From the NCBI GenBank assembly GCA_913046155.1, contig CAJWRY010000098.1, positions 1 to 5,302 of the forward strand: DNA of 5,302 nt, in the 5' to 3' direction. This document shows, in pieces, positions 1-5,302 of this stretch. Every line of letters starts with the position of its first letter. Position 1 is the stretch's first letter. Position numbers and translations under genes: made by a program. Under the pieces are notes generated by a model. That model was not told the origin of the DNA and did no database searches. It was given only the letters and a program-made list of their open reading frames with translations. Source of the DNA: an uncultured Candidatus Nemicrothrix sp. GTDB lineage: Bacteria; Actinomycetota; Acidimicrobiia; Acidimicrobiales; UBA8592.

Positions 1-2
1 GA

Positions 3-179
3 CTCGGGTCAAAAAAATGGGACTCTAATAAATACTTGGAACGCGTAGAAGAACTTTCAGAAATGGGAGTTACGCACATCCCCGTCATGCTTAGCTCAAT
101 CGGCAGGGGGTATAAAGCAACCAGATCTGAATTCCTTGAATCCGTTAACGAGTATGCGCAACTCACCGGAATTCAATGA
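3..179 (+). CDS. LLM-class (luciferase-like, probably F420- or FMN-dependent) oxidoreductase, C-terminal fragment
   Basis: The only frame open from the left edge encodes 58 residues and ends at the TGA at 177-179; the start lies outside the window. The visible tail contains YLERVEELSEMGVTHIPVML followed about 15 residues later by EFLESVNEYAQLTG. An amphipathic helix, a Gly-Val turn leading into a short beta strand, and a closing helix is the usual ending of luciferase-like monooxygenase domain proteins (TIM barrels using FMN or F420). The assignment rests on this general shape only, since no cofactor-binding residue is in view, so substrate and cofactor are unknown. It converges on the SDR gene with a 7-bp gap. 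A run of seven A at 11-17 falls within the reading frame, so the first few residues would be the most sensitive to a sequencing indel. Confidence 0.55.
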   Translation, partial: LGSKKWDSNKYLERVEELSEMGVTHIPVMLSSIGRGYKATRSEFLESVNEYAQLTGIQ

Positions 180-186
180 AGTGAAC

Positions 187-999
187 CTATAGCAAACCAA
201 TTTCTCTAGCGACGTTCTGAAGTTGAATGGTCTCACCAGAAATATACTCACTGACATCAGAAGCAATATGAGCAACCACCCCTCCAATAACTTCAGGCTC
301 CACCCCTAAAGAGGCAACGTTCTCGACTGGACCACGAACAATTTTCACTCGCTCGGTAGCGACTAGACCCGGTTGAAGATTCAGCGAGGTAATACCATCG
401 TCCCCATATTCGTACCCAAGCTGGACCGCCAAGCGATGAAAGCCACCTTTAGATACAGTATACGCTGACCCCCAACCACCCTTACCAGGCATAGCGAACG
501 GAGCTTCGTACGCCGCAGCTGACGTCATAAATAACAAAGTTCCGCTCCCTTGCTTCACCATCGAAGCAAGGATCGGTCTGAGGAAAAAGATCTGAGCAGT
601 AATATTACCGAAAATTCGATCTGCAACATCCTCAAGATCGTTGTCCAAAAATCTCCCATAATTTCCCGGACCGCTATATACGGCGTTACTCAGGAGCACA
701 TCCACATAACCTAACTTGTCAATAATTGCTTCTGCAGTGGGAATCAAACTATCTCGTTCCATAAGGTCCATATAGAAAGGAAAAGCCTGCACTTTAAACG
801 AGCGGATAATTTCCGCTGTTTCCTCTAAAGAACCGGGAAGCATTACTGCGCTTAGTCCAGAAGGCTCAGGAGATTGGTCCTCCTTTGACATGGTTCGAGC
901 AGTAATAGCCACATCAAAACCCTTTTGAGCCAAAGCAATAGCTGAGGCTTTACCAATCCCTCGGCTAGCACCAGTGACTACTGCAGTTCGTCTTTCCAT
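187..999 (-). CDS. SDR-family NAD(P)-dependent oxidoreductase (classical fold, HSDL2-like insertion)
   Basis: A 270-residue cytosolic Rossmann-fold oxidoreductase that would interconvert an alcohol and a carbonyl using NAD(P)H. The cofactor motif TGASRGIG is at residues 9-16. Arg13 and Arg35 (end of the second strand, ITAR) favour NADP(H) over NAD(H); that preference is inferred from the family. The catalytic set is complete: Asn132, Ser160 (in MTSAAAYE), Tyr180 and Lys184 (YTVSK), followed by the PG...T segment at 210-215. The usual NNAG is SNAV at 104-107. Residues 38-60 form a longer loop than in minimal SDRs, with LPGSLEET at 54-61; this resembles the LPGT/LPGS insertion of HSDL2- and citronellol-dehydrogenase-like SDRs. 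The start ATG lies 12 bases after the decarboxylase stop, so the two are probably cotranscribed; no Shine-Dalgarno sequence precedes it. Substrate cannot be told from sequence. Confidence 0.93.
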   Translation of the reverse strand: MERRTAVVTGASRGIGKASAIALAQKGFDVAITARTMSKEDQSPEPSGLSAVMLPGSLEETAEIIRSFKVQAFPFYMDLMERDSLIPTAEAIIDKLGYVDVLLSNAVYSGPGNYGRFLDNDLEDVADRIFGNITAQIFFLRPILASMVKQGSGTLLFMTSAAAYEAPFAMPGKGGWGSAYTVSKGGFHRLAVQLGYEYGDDGITSLNLQPGLVATERVKIVRGPVENVASLGVEPEVIGGVVAHIASDVSEYISGETIQLQNVAREIGLL

Positions 1000-1011
1000 A
1001 TAAGCTTGAAT

Positions 1012-2433
1012 CTATTTTAGGCCGGCGTTGCTATCAATTAGATCCCATAAATCTTCAACATGTCGCTGCTCAGTCCACGTTGACCCAATTGAAACACGAA
1101 TATAAGCCACATCATCGGTAACAGATGGAGTGACATACGCTGAACCACTGGCATTGATTGCATCTGCTAATTCCCTTGTTGCATCATTGCCGTCAGTATG
1201 ACGAAAGCACACTAATGCTAACGTCCGAGGCGCTGTAAGCTCTAACCTCGAGTCATTAATAATCCTAGATTCAAGTGCTTCCGCCCAAGCGACATGGGAC
1301 CTAATGAACGTTCGCAAATTTTCTGCTCCATACGACCGAAGGACAAACCAAAGCTTCAAAGCTCTAAAGCGCCTGCCCAAAGGCACATGCCAATCCCTGT
1401 AATCAATAGCAGCCGGATTATCCTCCGTTTCATTGCGGAGATACGGCGGCAAAATACTTAAAGTTTCTATTAATTTTGAACGGTCAGCAACCCAAAAAAC
1501 CGAACAATCAAAATTTGTTAAGAGCCACTTGTGTGGATTAAAGGTATAGCTATCAACAAGCTCAACGCCATCTTGGAGCTCTCTGAACTCAGGACAGATC
1601 ATTGCACTACCAGCGTAAGCCGCATCAGCGTGGTGCCACATTCCATTCTCCGCAGCAATAGCAGCTATTGCACGGATTGGGTCCATCGCTGTCGTATTTG
1701 TTGTACCAACTGCCGAGCAGACCCATGCTGGGATGAGACCAGAATCAATATCATCCCGAACTATTCGTACGAAAGCATCAGTATCAATCCCAAACGTTTG
1801 AGTTACAGGAACCGAACGAATGTGCTTAAATCCAGCTATACGAGCCCCTTTTTCAATAGACGAATGGGCCTGAGAAGAGCCATAGGCAACGAGTGAATTT
1901 GCATCCGCTCCAGACAGTTCAAATTGATGCCTCGCAACAGCAAGAGAGAGGTGTGTCGAATCTGATGCGCTCATTTGGATAACGCCACCTCCAGGACCCT
2001 CATCCAAACGCCAGGAAGATGGAAGCCCAAGAAGATCAACAAGCCAATCTAAAACCGTATTCTCTATCTCAGTCGCAGCTGGAGCCGTGGACCACATCAT
2101 TCCCTGCGTTGCTAAACCAGCAGCTACGAACTCACCCAACGCAGATACAGGAGATGCCCCCGAAGGAAAGAAAGCATACCAACCGGGATGCTGCCAGTGA
2201 GCCACGCCAGGCATGACGACCCTATCAAGATCATCAATAATCTCATCCATTGACTCGGCCCTCTCTGGAGCCGAAACTGGAAGCATATTCCTGATATCGC
2301 CAGGCTCTATAGAGGGAAGCACCTGATACTGATCAACGTTGTCAAAGTATTCCGCAAGCCAATCAACAAGACGGTACCCGTATTCTTGAAACTCAGCTTT
2401 AGATAAATGGATATTGGAAAGGTCTTCAGTCAT
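1012..2433 (-). CDS. PLP-dependent group II decarboxylase (aromatic-L-amino-acid decarboxylase type)
   Basis: A fold-type I pyridoxal-phosphate enzyme expected to remove the alpha-carboxylate of an aromatic or related L-amino acid, giving the amine and CO2. Numbering from the ATG at 2433 (473 residues): N-terminal helical segment with EFQEYGYRLVDWLAEYF, HWQHPGW at 79-85, phosphate-binding GGGVIQMSAS at 148-157, QAHSS with the PLP-stacking His190, HADAAYAG with Asp270 for the pyridine nitrogen, and NPHKW with the Schiff-base Lys302. The mobile loop keeps Tyr331 (PPYLRNE), followed by DYRDWHVPLGRRFRALK. Compared with human DDC (His192, Asp271, Lys303, Tyr332) the numbering is offset by only one or two residues, which supports this start. 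An in-frame ATG at 2481 would add 16 poorly conserved-looking residues and a 56-bp overlap with the gene upstream; ATG 2460 is a third option. The retained loop Tyr points to decarboxylation rather than aldehyde synthesis. Amino-acid specificity is unresolved. Confidence 0.93.
   Translation of the reverse strand: MTEDLSNIHLSKAEFQEYGYRLVDWLAEYFDNVDQYQVLPSIEPGDIRNMLPVSAPERAESMDEIIDDLDRVVMPGVAHWQHPGWYAFFPSGASPVSALGEFVAAGLATQGMMWSTAPAATEIENTVLDWLVDLLGLPSSWRLDEGPGGGVIQMSASDSTHLSLAVARHQFELSGADANSLVAYGSSQAHSSIEKGARIAGFKHIRSVPVTQTFGIDTDAFVRIVRDDIDSGLIPAWVCSAVGTTNTTAMDPIRAIAAIAAENGMWHHADAAYAGSAMICPEFRELQDGVELVDSYTFNPHKWLLTNFDCSVFWVADRSKLIETLSILPPYLRNETEDNPAAIDYRDWHVPLGRRFRALKLWFVLRSYGAENLRTFIRSHVAWAEALESRIINDSRLELTAPRTLALVCFRHTDGNDATRELADAINASGSAYVTPSVTDDVAYIRVSIGSTWTEQRHVEDLWDLIDSNAGLK
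2426..2433 (-). other. Stop/start overlap of ybaK and the decarboxylase (ATGACTGA)
   Basis: On the minus strand the sequence ATGACTGA contains the decarboxylase ATG (2433-2431) and the ybaK TGA (2428-2426) in different frames. With no Shine-Dalgarno sequence in the preceding 15 bases, the decarboxylase is probably translated by termination-reinitiation after ybaK. This fixes the preferred decarboxylase start and indicates a shared transcript. The inference fails if the decarboxylase really starts at 2460 or 2481. Confidence 0.65.
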
Positions 2434-2899
2434 AGTTGGTAAGTGTAACGAAGGACGCATCAAGTAGGGCAGAGAAAGCATTAGGAACTATCCGGATTTC
2501 CTGACCTCTTTTCCCAGCGCTTACATATATTGACTCCATTGATAATGCTATTTTCTCCACAAATGTTCGGTGACGGCGGCTTTGGCCAAAAGGCGAAATA
2601 CCACCCAAGACGTATCCAGTTCTTCGCTCAACCACTTTACCATCGGCCATAGAGGCTTTTTTAACTCCAGCTGCTTTCGCTACGGCTTTTAAATTCAGAG
2701 AAGATGAAACCGGTATCAAACATACAACGAACTCGCCTGTGTTTAATTCAGACATCAAAGTTTTAAACACAGCCTCCTCGTTAACCCCCAATTTACTTAC
2801 AGCTTCGCCTCCATAACTCCCAACAGACGGGTCGTGATCATAATGCAAAAGCTCATACTCAAACCCCGCATCCTCTAATTCTGAAATCGCAGGGGTCAT
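2426..2899 (-). CDS. ybaK: YbaK/EbsC-family aminoacyl-tRNA deacylase (Cys-tRNA(Pro) deacylase type)
   Basis: A 157-residue cytosolic protein of the YbaK branch of the INS/ProX-like editing superfamily. These act in trans to hydrolyse mischarged tRNA, classically Cys-tRNA(Pro) made by prolyl-tRNA synthetase. It can be lined up by eye with E. coli YbaK (159 residues) almost end to end: MTPAI at the start, Y20DHDP, G-x-E-A-V-x-K-L-G at 30-38, the conserved Lys46 in VFKTL, LNLKAVAKAAG at 68-78, MADGKVV at 84-90, TGYVLGGISPFGQ at 94-106 and IYVSAGKRG at 124-132. Key residues Tyr20 and Lys46 sit at the same positions as in E. coli. It is the first gene of the leftward cluster and its stop overlaps the decarboxylase start by 8 bases. 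The start was chosen because it matches the family N-terminus; no Shine-Dalgarno sequence is visible upstream. The exact mischarged substrate (Cys or another amino acid) is inferred, not shown. Confidence 0.95.
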   Translation of the reverse strand: MTPAISELEDAGFEYELLHYDHDPSVGSYGGEAVSKLGVNEEAVFKTLMSELNTGEFVVCLIPVSSSLNLKAVAKAAGVKKASMADGKVVERRTGYVLGGISPFGQSRRHRTFVEKIALSMESIYVSAGKRGQEIRIVPNAFSALLDASFVTLTNYD

Positions 2900-2925
2900 G
2901 ACATAATCTTAAAGCAAAATCTATT

Positions 2926-2945
2926 AGACAGGAATTCGGCTGTCT
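2926..2945. repeat. 20-bp inverted repeat in the divergent promoter region, candidate operator
   Basis: AGACAG (2926-2931) and CTGTCT (2940-2945) are perfect 6-bp inverted arms around an 8-base spacer that includes GAATTC. The repeat lies three bases upstream of the proposed -35 of the rightward gene and 27 to 46 bases upstream of the ybaK start, so a dimeric regulator bound here could affect both directions. The right arm is not followed by a T-run on either strand, so it does not look like a terminator. A 6-bp repeat can occur by chance; the regulatory role is inference. Confidence 0.4.
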
Positions 2946-2947
2946 TA

Positions 2948-2977
2948 TTGAACAAATAGTCAAAAGCAGGCTATATT
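2948..2977 (+). promoter_or_regulatory. Sigma70-like promoter for the CoxL-like gene
   Basis: TTGAAC (2948-2953, 4 of 6 matches to TTGACA) and TATATT (2972-2977, 4 of 6 to TATAAT) are separated by 18 bases. Transcription would start near 2983-2986, giving a leader of about 15-18 bases that holds little more than the Shine-Dalgarno sequence. The placement just upstream of the only rightward start in this region fits. A promoter on the other strand for ybaK is much less clear: the best -10-like hexamer is TCTAAT (2928 to 2923) without a good -35. Confidence 0.55.
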
Positions 2978-2989
2978 CCATAGCAAATA

Positions 2990-2996
2990 GGGGAGG
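2990..2996 (+). promoter_or_regulatory. Shine-Dalgarno sequence of the CoxL-like gene
   Basis: GGGGAGG ends four bases before the ATG at 3001. It is a strong anti-SD match with a slightly short spacer. It decides the start at 3001, which also gives the typical family N-terminus (VGAKVIRKEDPNLLTGRG). Confidence 0.85.
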
Positions 2997-3000
2997 TTAT

Positions 3001-5302
3001 ATGTCAATAGTTGGAGCTAAAGTAATCCGTAAAGAAGACCCCAATCTTCTTACAGGCAGAGGTCAATTCGTCGACGATATTCAACTCACAGGGACAACCC
3101 ATATGGCATTTGTCCGAAGCACAGAAGCACACGCATTAATCAAAAGCATCGACGTCTCAGCAGCCTTGGAATGCGAGGGAGTCATCGGAGCGTGGACAGC
3201 AGCTGACCTTGAGCTTCCACCTTTGCCAGGTGTTCCGGGACTCGAGAGGCCAGCACTGGCCATTGACAAAGTGCGCTTTGTTGGAGAAGCAGTCGCAGTA
3301 GTCGTGGCTGAAACTAAATATGCAGCAGCAGATGGAACAGAACTAGTAATAGTTGATTACGAACCGCTTGGAGCAGTAACAAGCATAGAAGAGGCAACTG
3401 CGGAGAATGCGCCACTTCTGTATGAGGAGCTAGGTTCAAATACAGTCGCAGAAGTTCCCACAGAAGATGATCACCAAGCTATCTTTGATGCCGCACCGCA
3501 CACAGAAACAATCAAACTCGTCAATAATCGTTGCACTGCAGCTCCTATCGAAACAAACGCATGTCTAGCAGACCACGGTCCCGCAGGTCTTACAGTTTGG
3601 GCTAGTTTTCAAGCCCCGCACCATTTACGAAACCGAATCAGTGCATGGCTTGACATCCCGCAAGATCAATGTCGCGTCATCACTCCCGATGTCGGCGGAG
3701 GATTCGGCCAGAAAATTAATTTCACTCCAGAGTTTTTCATTGCACCAGTTATTTCAAAAATCCTCAATAGGCCGGTGAAATACTCGCAAACAAGAAGCGA
3801 AGCCATGACTTCCATGTATCACGGAAGAGCCCAAGAACAAGAAGTAAGTGTGGCATTTGATAATGACGGAAAGATTCAAGCACTAAAAGTTTTTGCTTCA
3901 CAAGACATGGGAGGATATGCAGATGGAACTGGAATGGGGATGCCGGTGCTGACAACTGCAATGTCCGCCGGTTGCTATGTGATCCCCAATGTTTCAATCG
4001 CATGGAGAAATGTTTTGACAAACACGACACCTATCGCTGCCTACAGGGGAGCCGGACGTCCCGAAGCGACATACCTCATAGAGCGCGCAATGGACCATAT
4101 CGCATACAAACTTGATATGGATCCCACAGAGGTGCGCCGACGAAACTACATCCCTAAGGACAGTTTCCCCTATCCAACCCACTCAGAACTAGCAGTATAT
4201 GACAGTGGAAATTTTGAAGGAGCCTTGGATGAACTACTCAATATTATGGACTATGAAAGTTTAAGAGAAGAACAGGCTACTAACCGAGAGAATCCCGAGA
4301 AACCGCTTTTGGGAATAGGATTCTCAAGCTGGCTAGAAATTGCAGGATTTGGTCCACCGGGTTCTCTTGAAGGATTCGGTCACCTTGGGTCTTGGGAATC
4401 AGTTCAAATACGGATCCAGCCCGATGGATCTGCGATTATCTACACCGGAGCTTCCCCACACGGGCAGGGTACAGTCACGACTTTCGCACAGATTGCCTCA
4501 GAATACCTTGGCATTGACTATGAAAAAATTTCTGTACGCCATGGAGACACCGCAACTATCCCTCAAGGAATTGGAACAATGGGATCTCGCCAAGTTGCCG
4601 TAGGAGGTGAAGGTGTAAAAAACGCCTCGCTCAAGATTGTTGAGAACGCCAAATCAATAGCGGCGCATAAACTTGAGGCAAACCCAGAGGATATAGAAGT
4701 CGCTGATGGGAGTCTTTTCGTCAAAGGAACCCCAAGCAAAAACCTCACTTGGGCAGAAGTCGCCACCTTCAGTTTCCAACGCCTAGAACTCCCAGAGGAT
4801 ATGGACCCCGGGTCACTCGATACTACAATCCTCCAAGAAGTCCCGAACTTTAGTTTTCCATCAGGAGCCTACGCATGCGTAATTGAAATCGACAGGCAAA
4901 CAGGAGATGCAAGGATTCGCGACATGTACCTCGTGGATGATTGCGGAACAGTTATAAATCCACTGTTAGCAGAAGGGCAGGTACATGGAGGAGTCGCACA
5001 AGGCATCGCACAAGCGCTATACGAAGAGTTCAGCTATGACGAGAATGGGCAACCCACAACCGCAACGTTCATTGATTATCTCATGCCAGGGGCGCCCGAC
5101 TTACCTTCATATATATCTGGCAGAATAAACACCCCGAACCCAAATAATTCTTTGGGTGCGAAAGGAATAGGGGAATCTGGTTCAGTAGGAACGCCACCAG
5201 CAGTGATGAACGCAGTAGTTGACGCCGTACGGCACTTAGGTGTTACCCATATTGATATGCCAGCAACGCCTCAGAAGCTATGGGAAATACTCCAAGGAGG
5301 AT
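3001..5302 (+). CDS. Molybdopterin-binding (large) subunit of a xanthine dehydrogenase-family Mo hydroxylase, form II CoxL-like; 3' end just outside the window
   Basis: The frame stays open for 767 codons to the window edge; family members are about 770-800 residues and the last visible residues (TPQKLWEILQGG) match the usual C-terminus, so only a few are missing. The protein binds the Mo-molybdopterin (cytosine dinucleotide) cofactor and hydroxylates its substrate, passing electrons to separate 2Fe-2S and FAD subunits. Domains: N-terminal hammerhead domain (about 18-125, with LLTGRGQFVDDI at 16-27 and VGEAV at 94-98), then the two Mo-binding domains with QAPHH at 204-208, DVGGGFGQK at 230-238, PHGQG at 486-490, GTMGSRQVAVGG at 525-536 and the catalytic-type Glu725 in KGIGESG. 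The active-site loop reads AYRGAGR (347-353; bases 4039-4059), the form II signature. The Cys-containing AYRCSFR of true CO dehydrogenase (form I) is absent. It may therefore oxidise an aldehyde, purine or N-heterocycle rather than CO; substrate unknown. No frameshift or key-residue loss is seen. Confidence 0.94.
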   Translation, partial: MSIVGAKVIRKEDPNLLTGRGQFVDDIQLTGTTHMAFVRSTEAHALIKSIDVSAALECEGVIGAWTAADLELPPLPGVPGLERPALAIDKVRFVGEAVAVVVAETKYAAADGTELVIVDYEPLGAVTSIEEATAENAPLLYEELGSNTVAEVPTEDDHQAIFDAAPHTETIKLVNNRCTAAPIETNACLADHGPAGLTVWASFQAPHHLRNRISAWLDIPQDQCRVITPDVGGGFGQKINFTPEFFIAPVISKILNRPVKYSQTRSEAMTSMYHGRAQEQEVSVAFDNDGKIQALKVFASQDMGGYADGTGMGMPVLTTAMSAGCYVIPNVSIAWRNVLTNTTPIAAYRGAGRPEATYLIERAMDHIAYKLDMDPTEVRRRNYIPKDSFPYPTHSELAVYDSGNFEGALDELLNIMDYESLREEQATNRENPEKPLLGIGFSSWLEIAGFGPPGSLEGFGHLGSWESVQIRIQPDGSAIIYTGASPHGQGTVTTFAQIASEYLGIDYEKISVRHGDTATIPQGIGTMGSRQVAVGGEGVKNASLKIVENAKSIAAHKLEANPEDIEVADGSLFVKGTPSKNLTWAEVATFSFQRLELPEDMDPGSLDTTILQEVPNFSFPSGAYACVIEIDRQTGDARIRDMYLVDDCGTVINPLLAEGQVHGGVAQGIAQALYEEFSYDENGQPTTATFIDYLMPGAPDLPSYISGRINTPNPNNSLGAKGIGESGSVGTPPAVMNAVVDAVRHLGVTHIDMPATPQKLWEILQGG
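5294..5300 (+). promoter_or_regulatory. Shine-Dalgarno sequence for a gene starting just beyond the right edge
   Basis: AAGGAGG is a perfect anti-SD complement lying inside the last codons of the CoxL-like gene. With normal spacing a start codon would fall about 5-10 bases beyond 5300, overlapping or abutting the CoxL stop. This suggests a cotranscribed downstream gene, plausibly a partner subunit, but the gene itself is not visible. Confidence 0.55.

Noticed and set aside
1..17. GACTCGGGTC followed by seven A, considered as a terminator or a slippery site
   Set aside because: The imperfect palindrome has only 3-bp arms. The T-run on the minus strand comes before rather than after it, and a frameshift has no supporting second frame in the visible 179 bases.
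96..287. 63-codon minus-strand frame with a hydrophobic N-terminus resembling a membrane segment
   Set aside because: It overlaps the C-terminal coding part of the SDR and the tail of the LLM-type gene. The hydrophobic run is the out-of-frame reading of the SDR sequence, and no start signal precedes it.
1531..1896. 121-codon open frame on the plus strand antisense to the decarboxylase
   Set aside because: It lies wholly inside a clearly conserved PLP decarboxylase. Its translation is rich in Cys, Arg, Ser and Asn with no recognisable domain, and there is no Shine-Dalgarno sequence.
2958..2963. TTGACT on the minus strand as the -35 of a ybaK promoter
   Set aside because: Seventeen bases downstream the sequence is GCCGAA, and the nearest -10-like hexamer (TCTAAT) is too far away for a standard spacer.
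4039..4059. Active-site loop considered as evidence for genuine CO dehydrogenase (CoxL form I)
   Set aside because: The loop reads AYRGAGR without the Cys that ligands copper in form I enzymes, so a firm CO dehydrogenase name or the symbol coxL is not justified.
3764..4182. Two overlapping minus-strand open frames (3764-4030 and 3994-4182) inside the CoxL-like gene
   Set aside because: Both are antisense to the most conserved part of the Mo-binding domain, including the AYRGAGR loop, and their translations show no domain-like pattern.
4340..4603. 87-codon plus-strand frame within the CoxL-like gene
   Set aside because: It is out of frame with a conserved coding region that contains PHGQG and GTMGSRQ, and no ribosome-binding site precedes its ATG.

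Overview
The window (5302 bp, roughly 45-50% GC by eye) reads as ordinary chromosomal DNA from a free-living aerobic bacterium. It holds a luciferase-like oxidoreductase tail, an SDR with a peroxisomal/HSDL2-like insertion, an aromatic-amino-acid-type decarboxylase and a form II CoxL-like molybdenum hydroxylase. This mix is common in aerobic Actinobacteria (Acidimicrobiia-like) and in marine Chloroflexi (SAR202-like). That placement is inference only; no marker gene here settles it. I see no tRNA, rRNA, CRISPR array, insertion sequence or phage gene.

Layout. Positions 3-179 (+) are the C-terminal 58 residues of a probable LLM-class flavin/F420 oxidoreductase that begins before the window. Seven bases later it meets, tail to tail, a leftward cluster of three tightly packed genes. 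In transcription order these are a YbaK/EbsC-type aminoacyl-tRNA deacylase (2899 to 2426), a pyridoxal-phosphate group II decarboxylase (best start 2433, ending 1012) and a short-chain dehydrogenase (999 to 187). The first two overlap by 8 bases and the last two are 12 bases apart, so they are probably one transcript. A 101-bp divergent intergenic region (2900-3000) separates this cluster from a rightward gene starting at 3001. That gene encodes the large, molybdopterin-binding subunit of a xanthine dehydrogenase/CO dehydrogenase family enzyme and runs off the right edge after 767 codons, almost certainly within a few residues of its natural end.

Regulation. The intergenic region holds a good sigma70-like promoter for the rightward gene, a strong Shine-Dalgarno sequence, and a 20-bp inverted repeat between the two divergent genes that could be an operator. 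A second perfect Shine-Dalgarno sequence at the last bases of the window predicts another gene just beyond the edge, plausibly the FAD or iron-sulfur partner subunit. None of the three leftward genes has a recognisable Shine-Dalgarno sequence.

How the genes work together. The molybdenum hydroxylase needs FAD and 2Fe-2S partners that are not in view. Decarboxylase, SDR and YbaK have no obvious common pathway. The YbaK protein is a translation quality-control enzyme, while the decarboxylase would make an aromatic or related amine and the SDR would reduce or oxidise an alcohol/carbonyl. I found no clearly undescribed system. The points most worth a second look are the L-first arrangement of the form II CoxL gene, the candidate operator, and the coupled ybaK-decarboxylase overlap.
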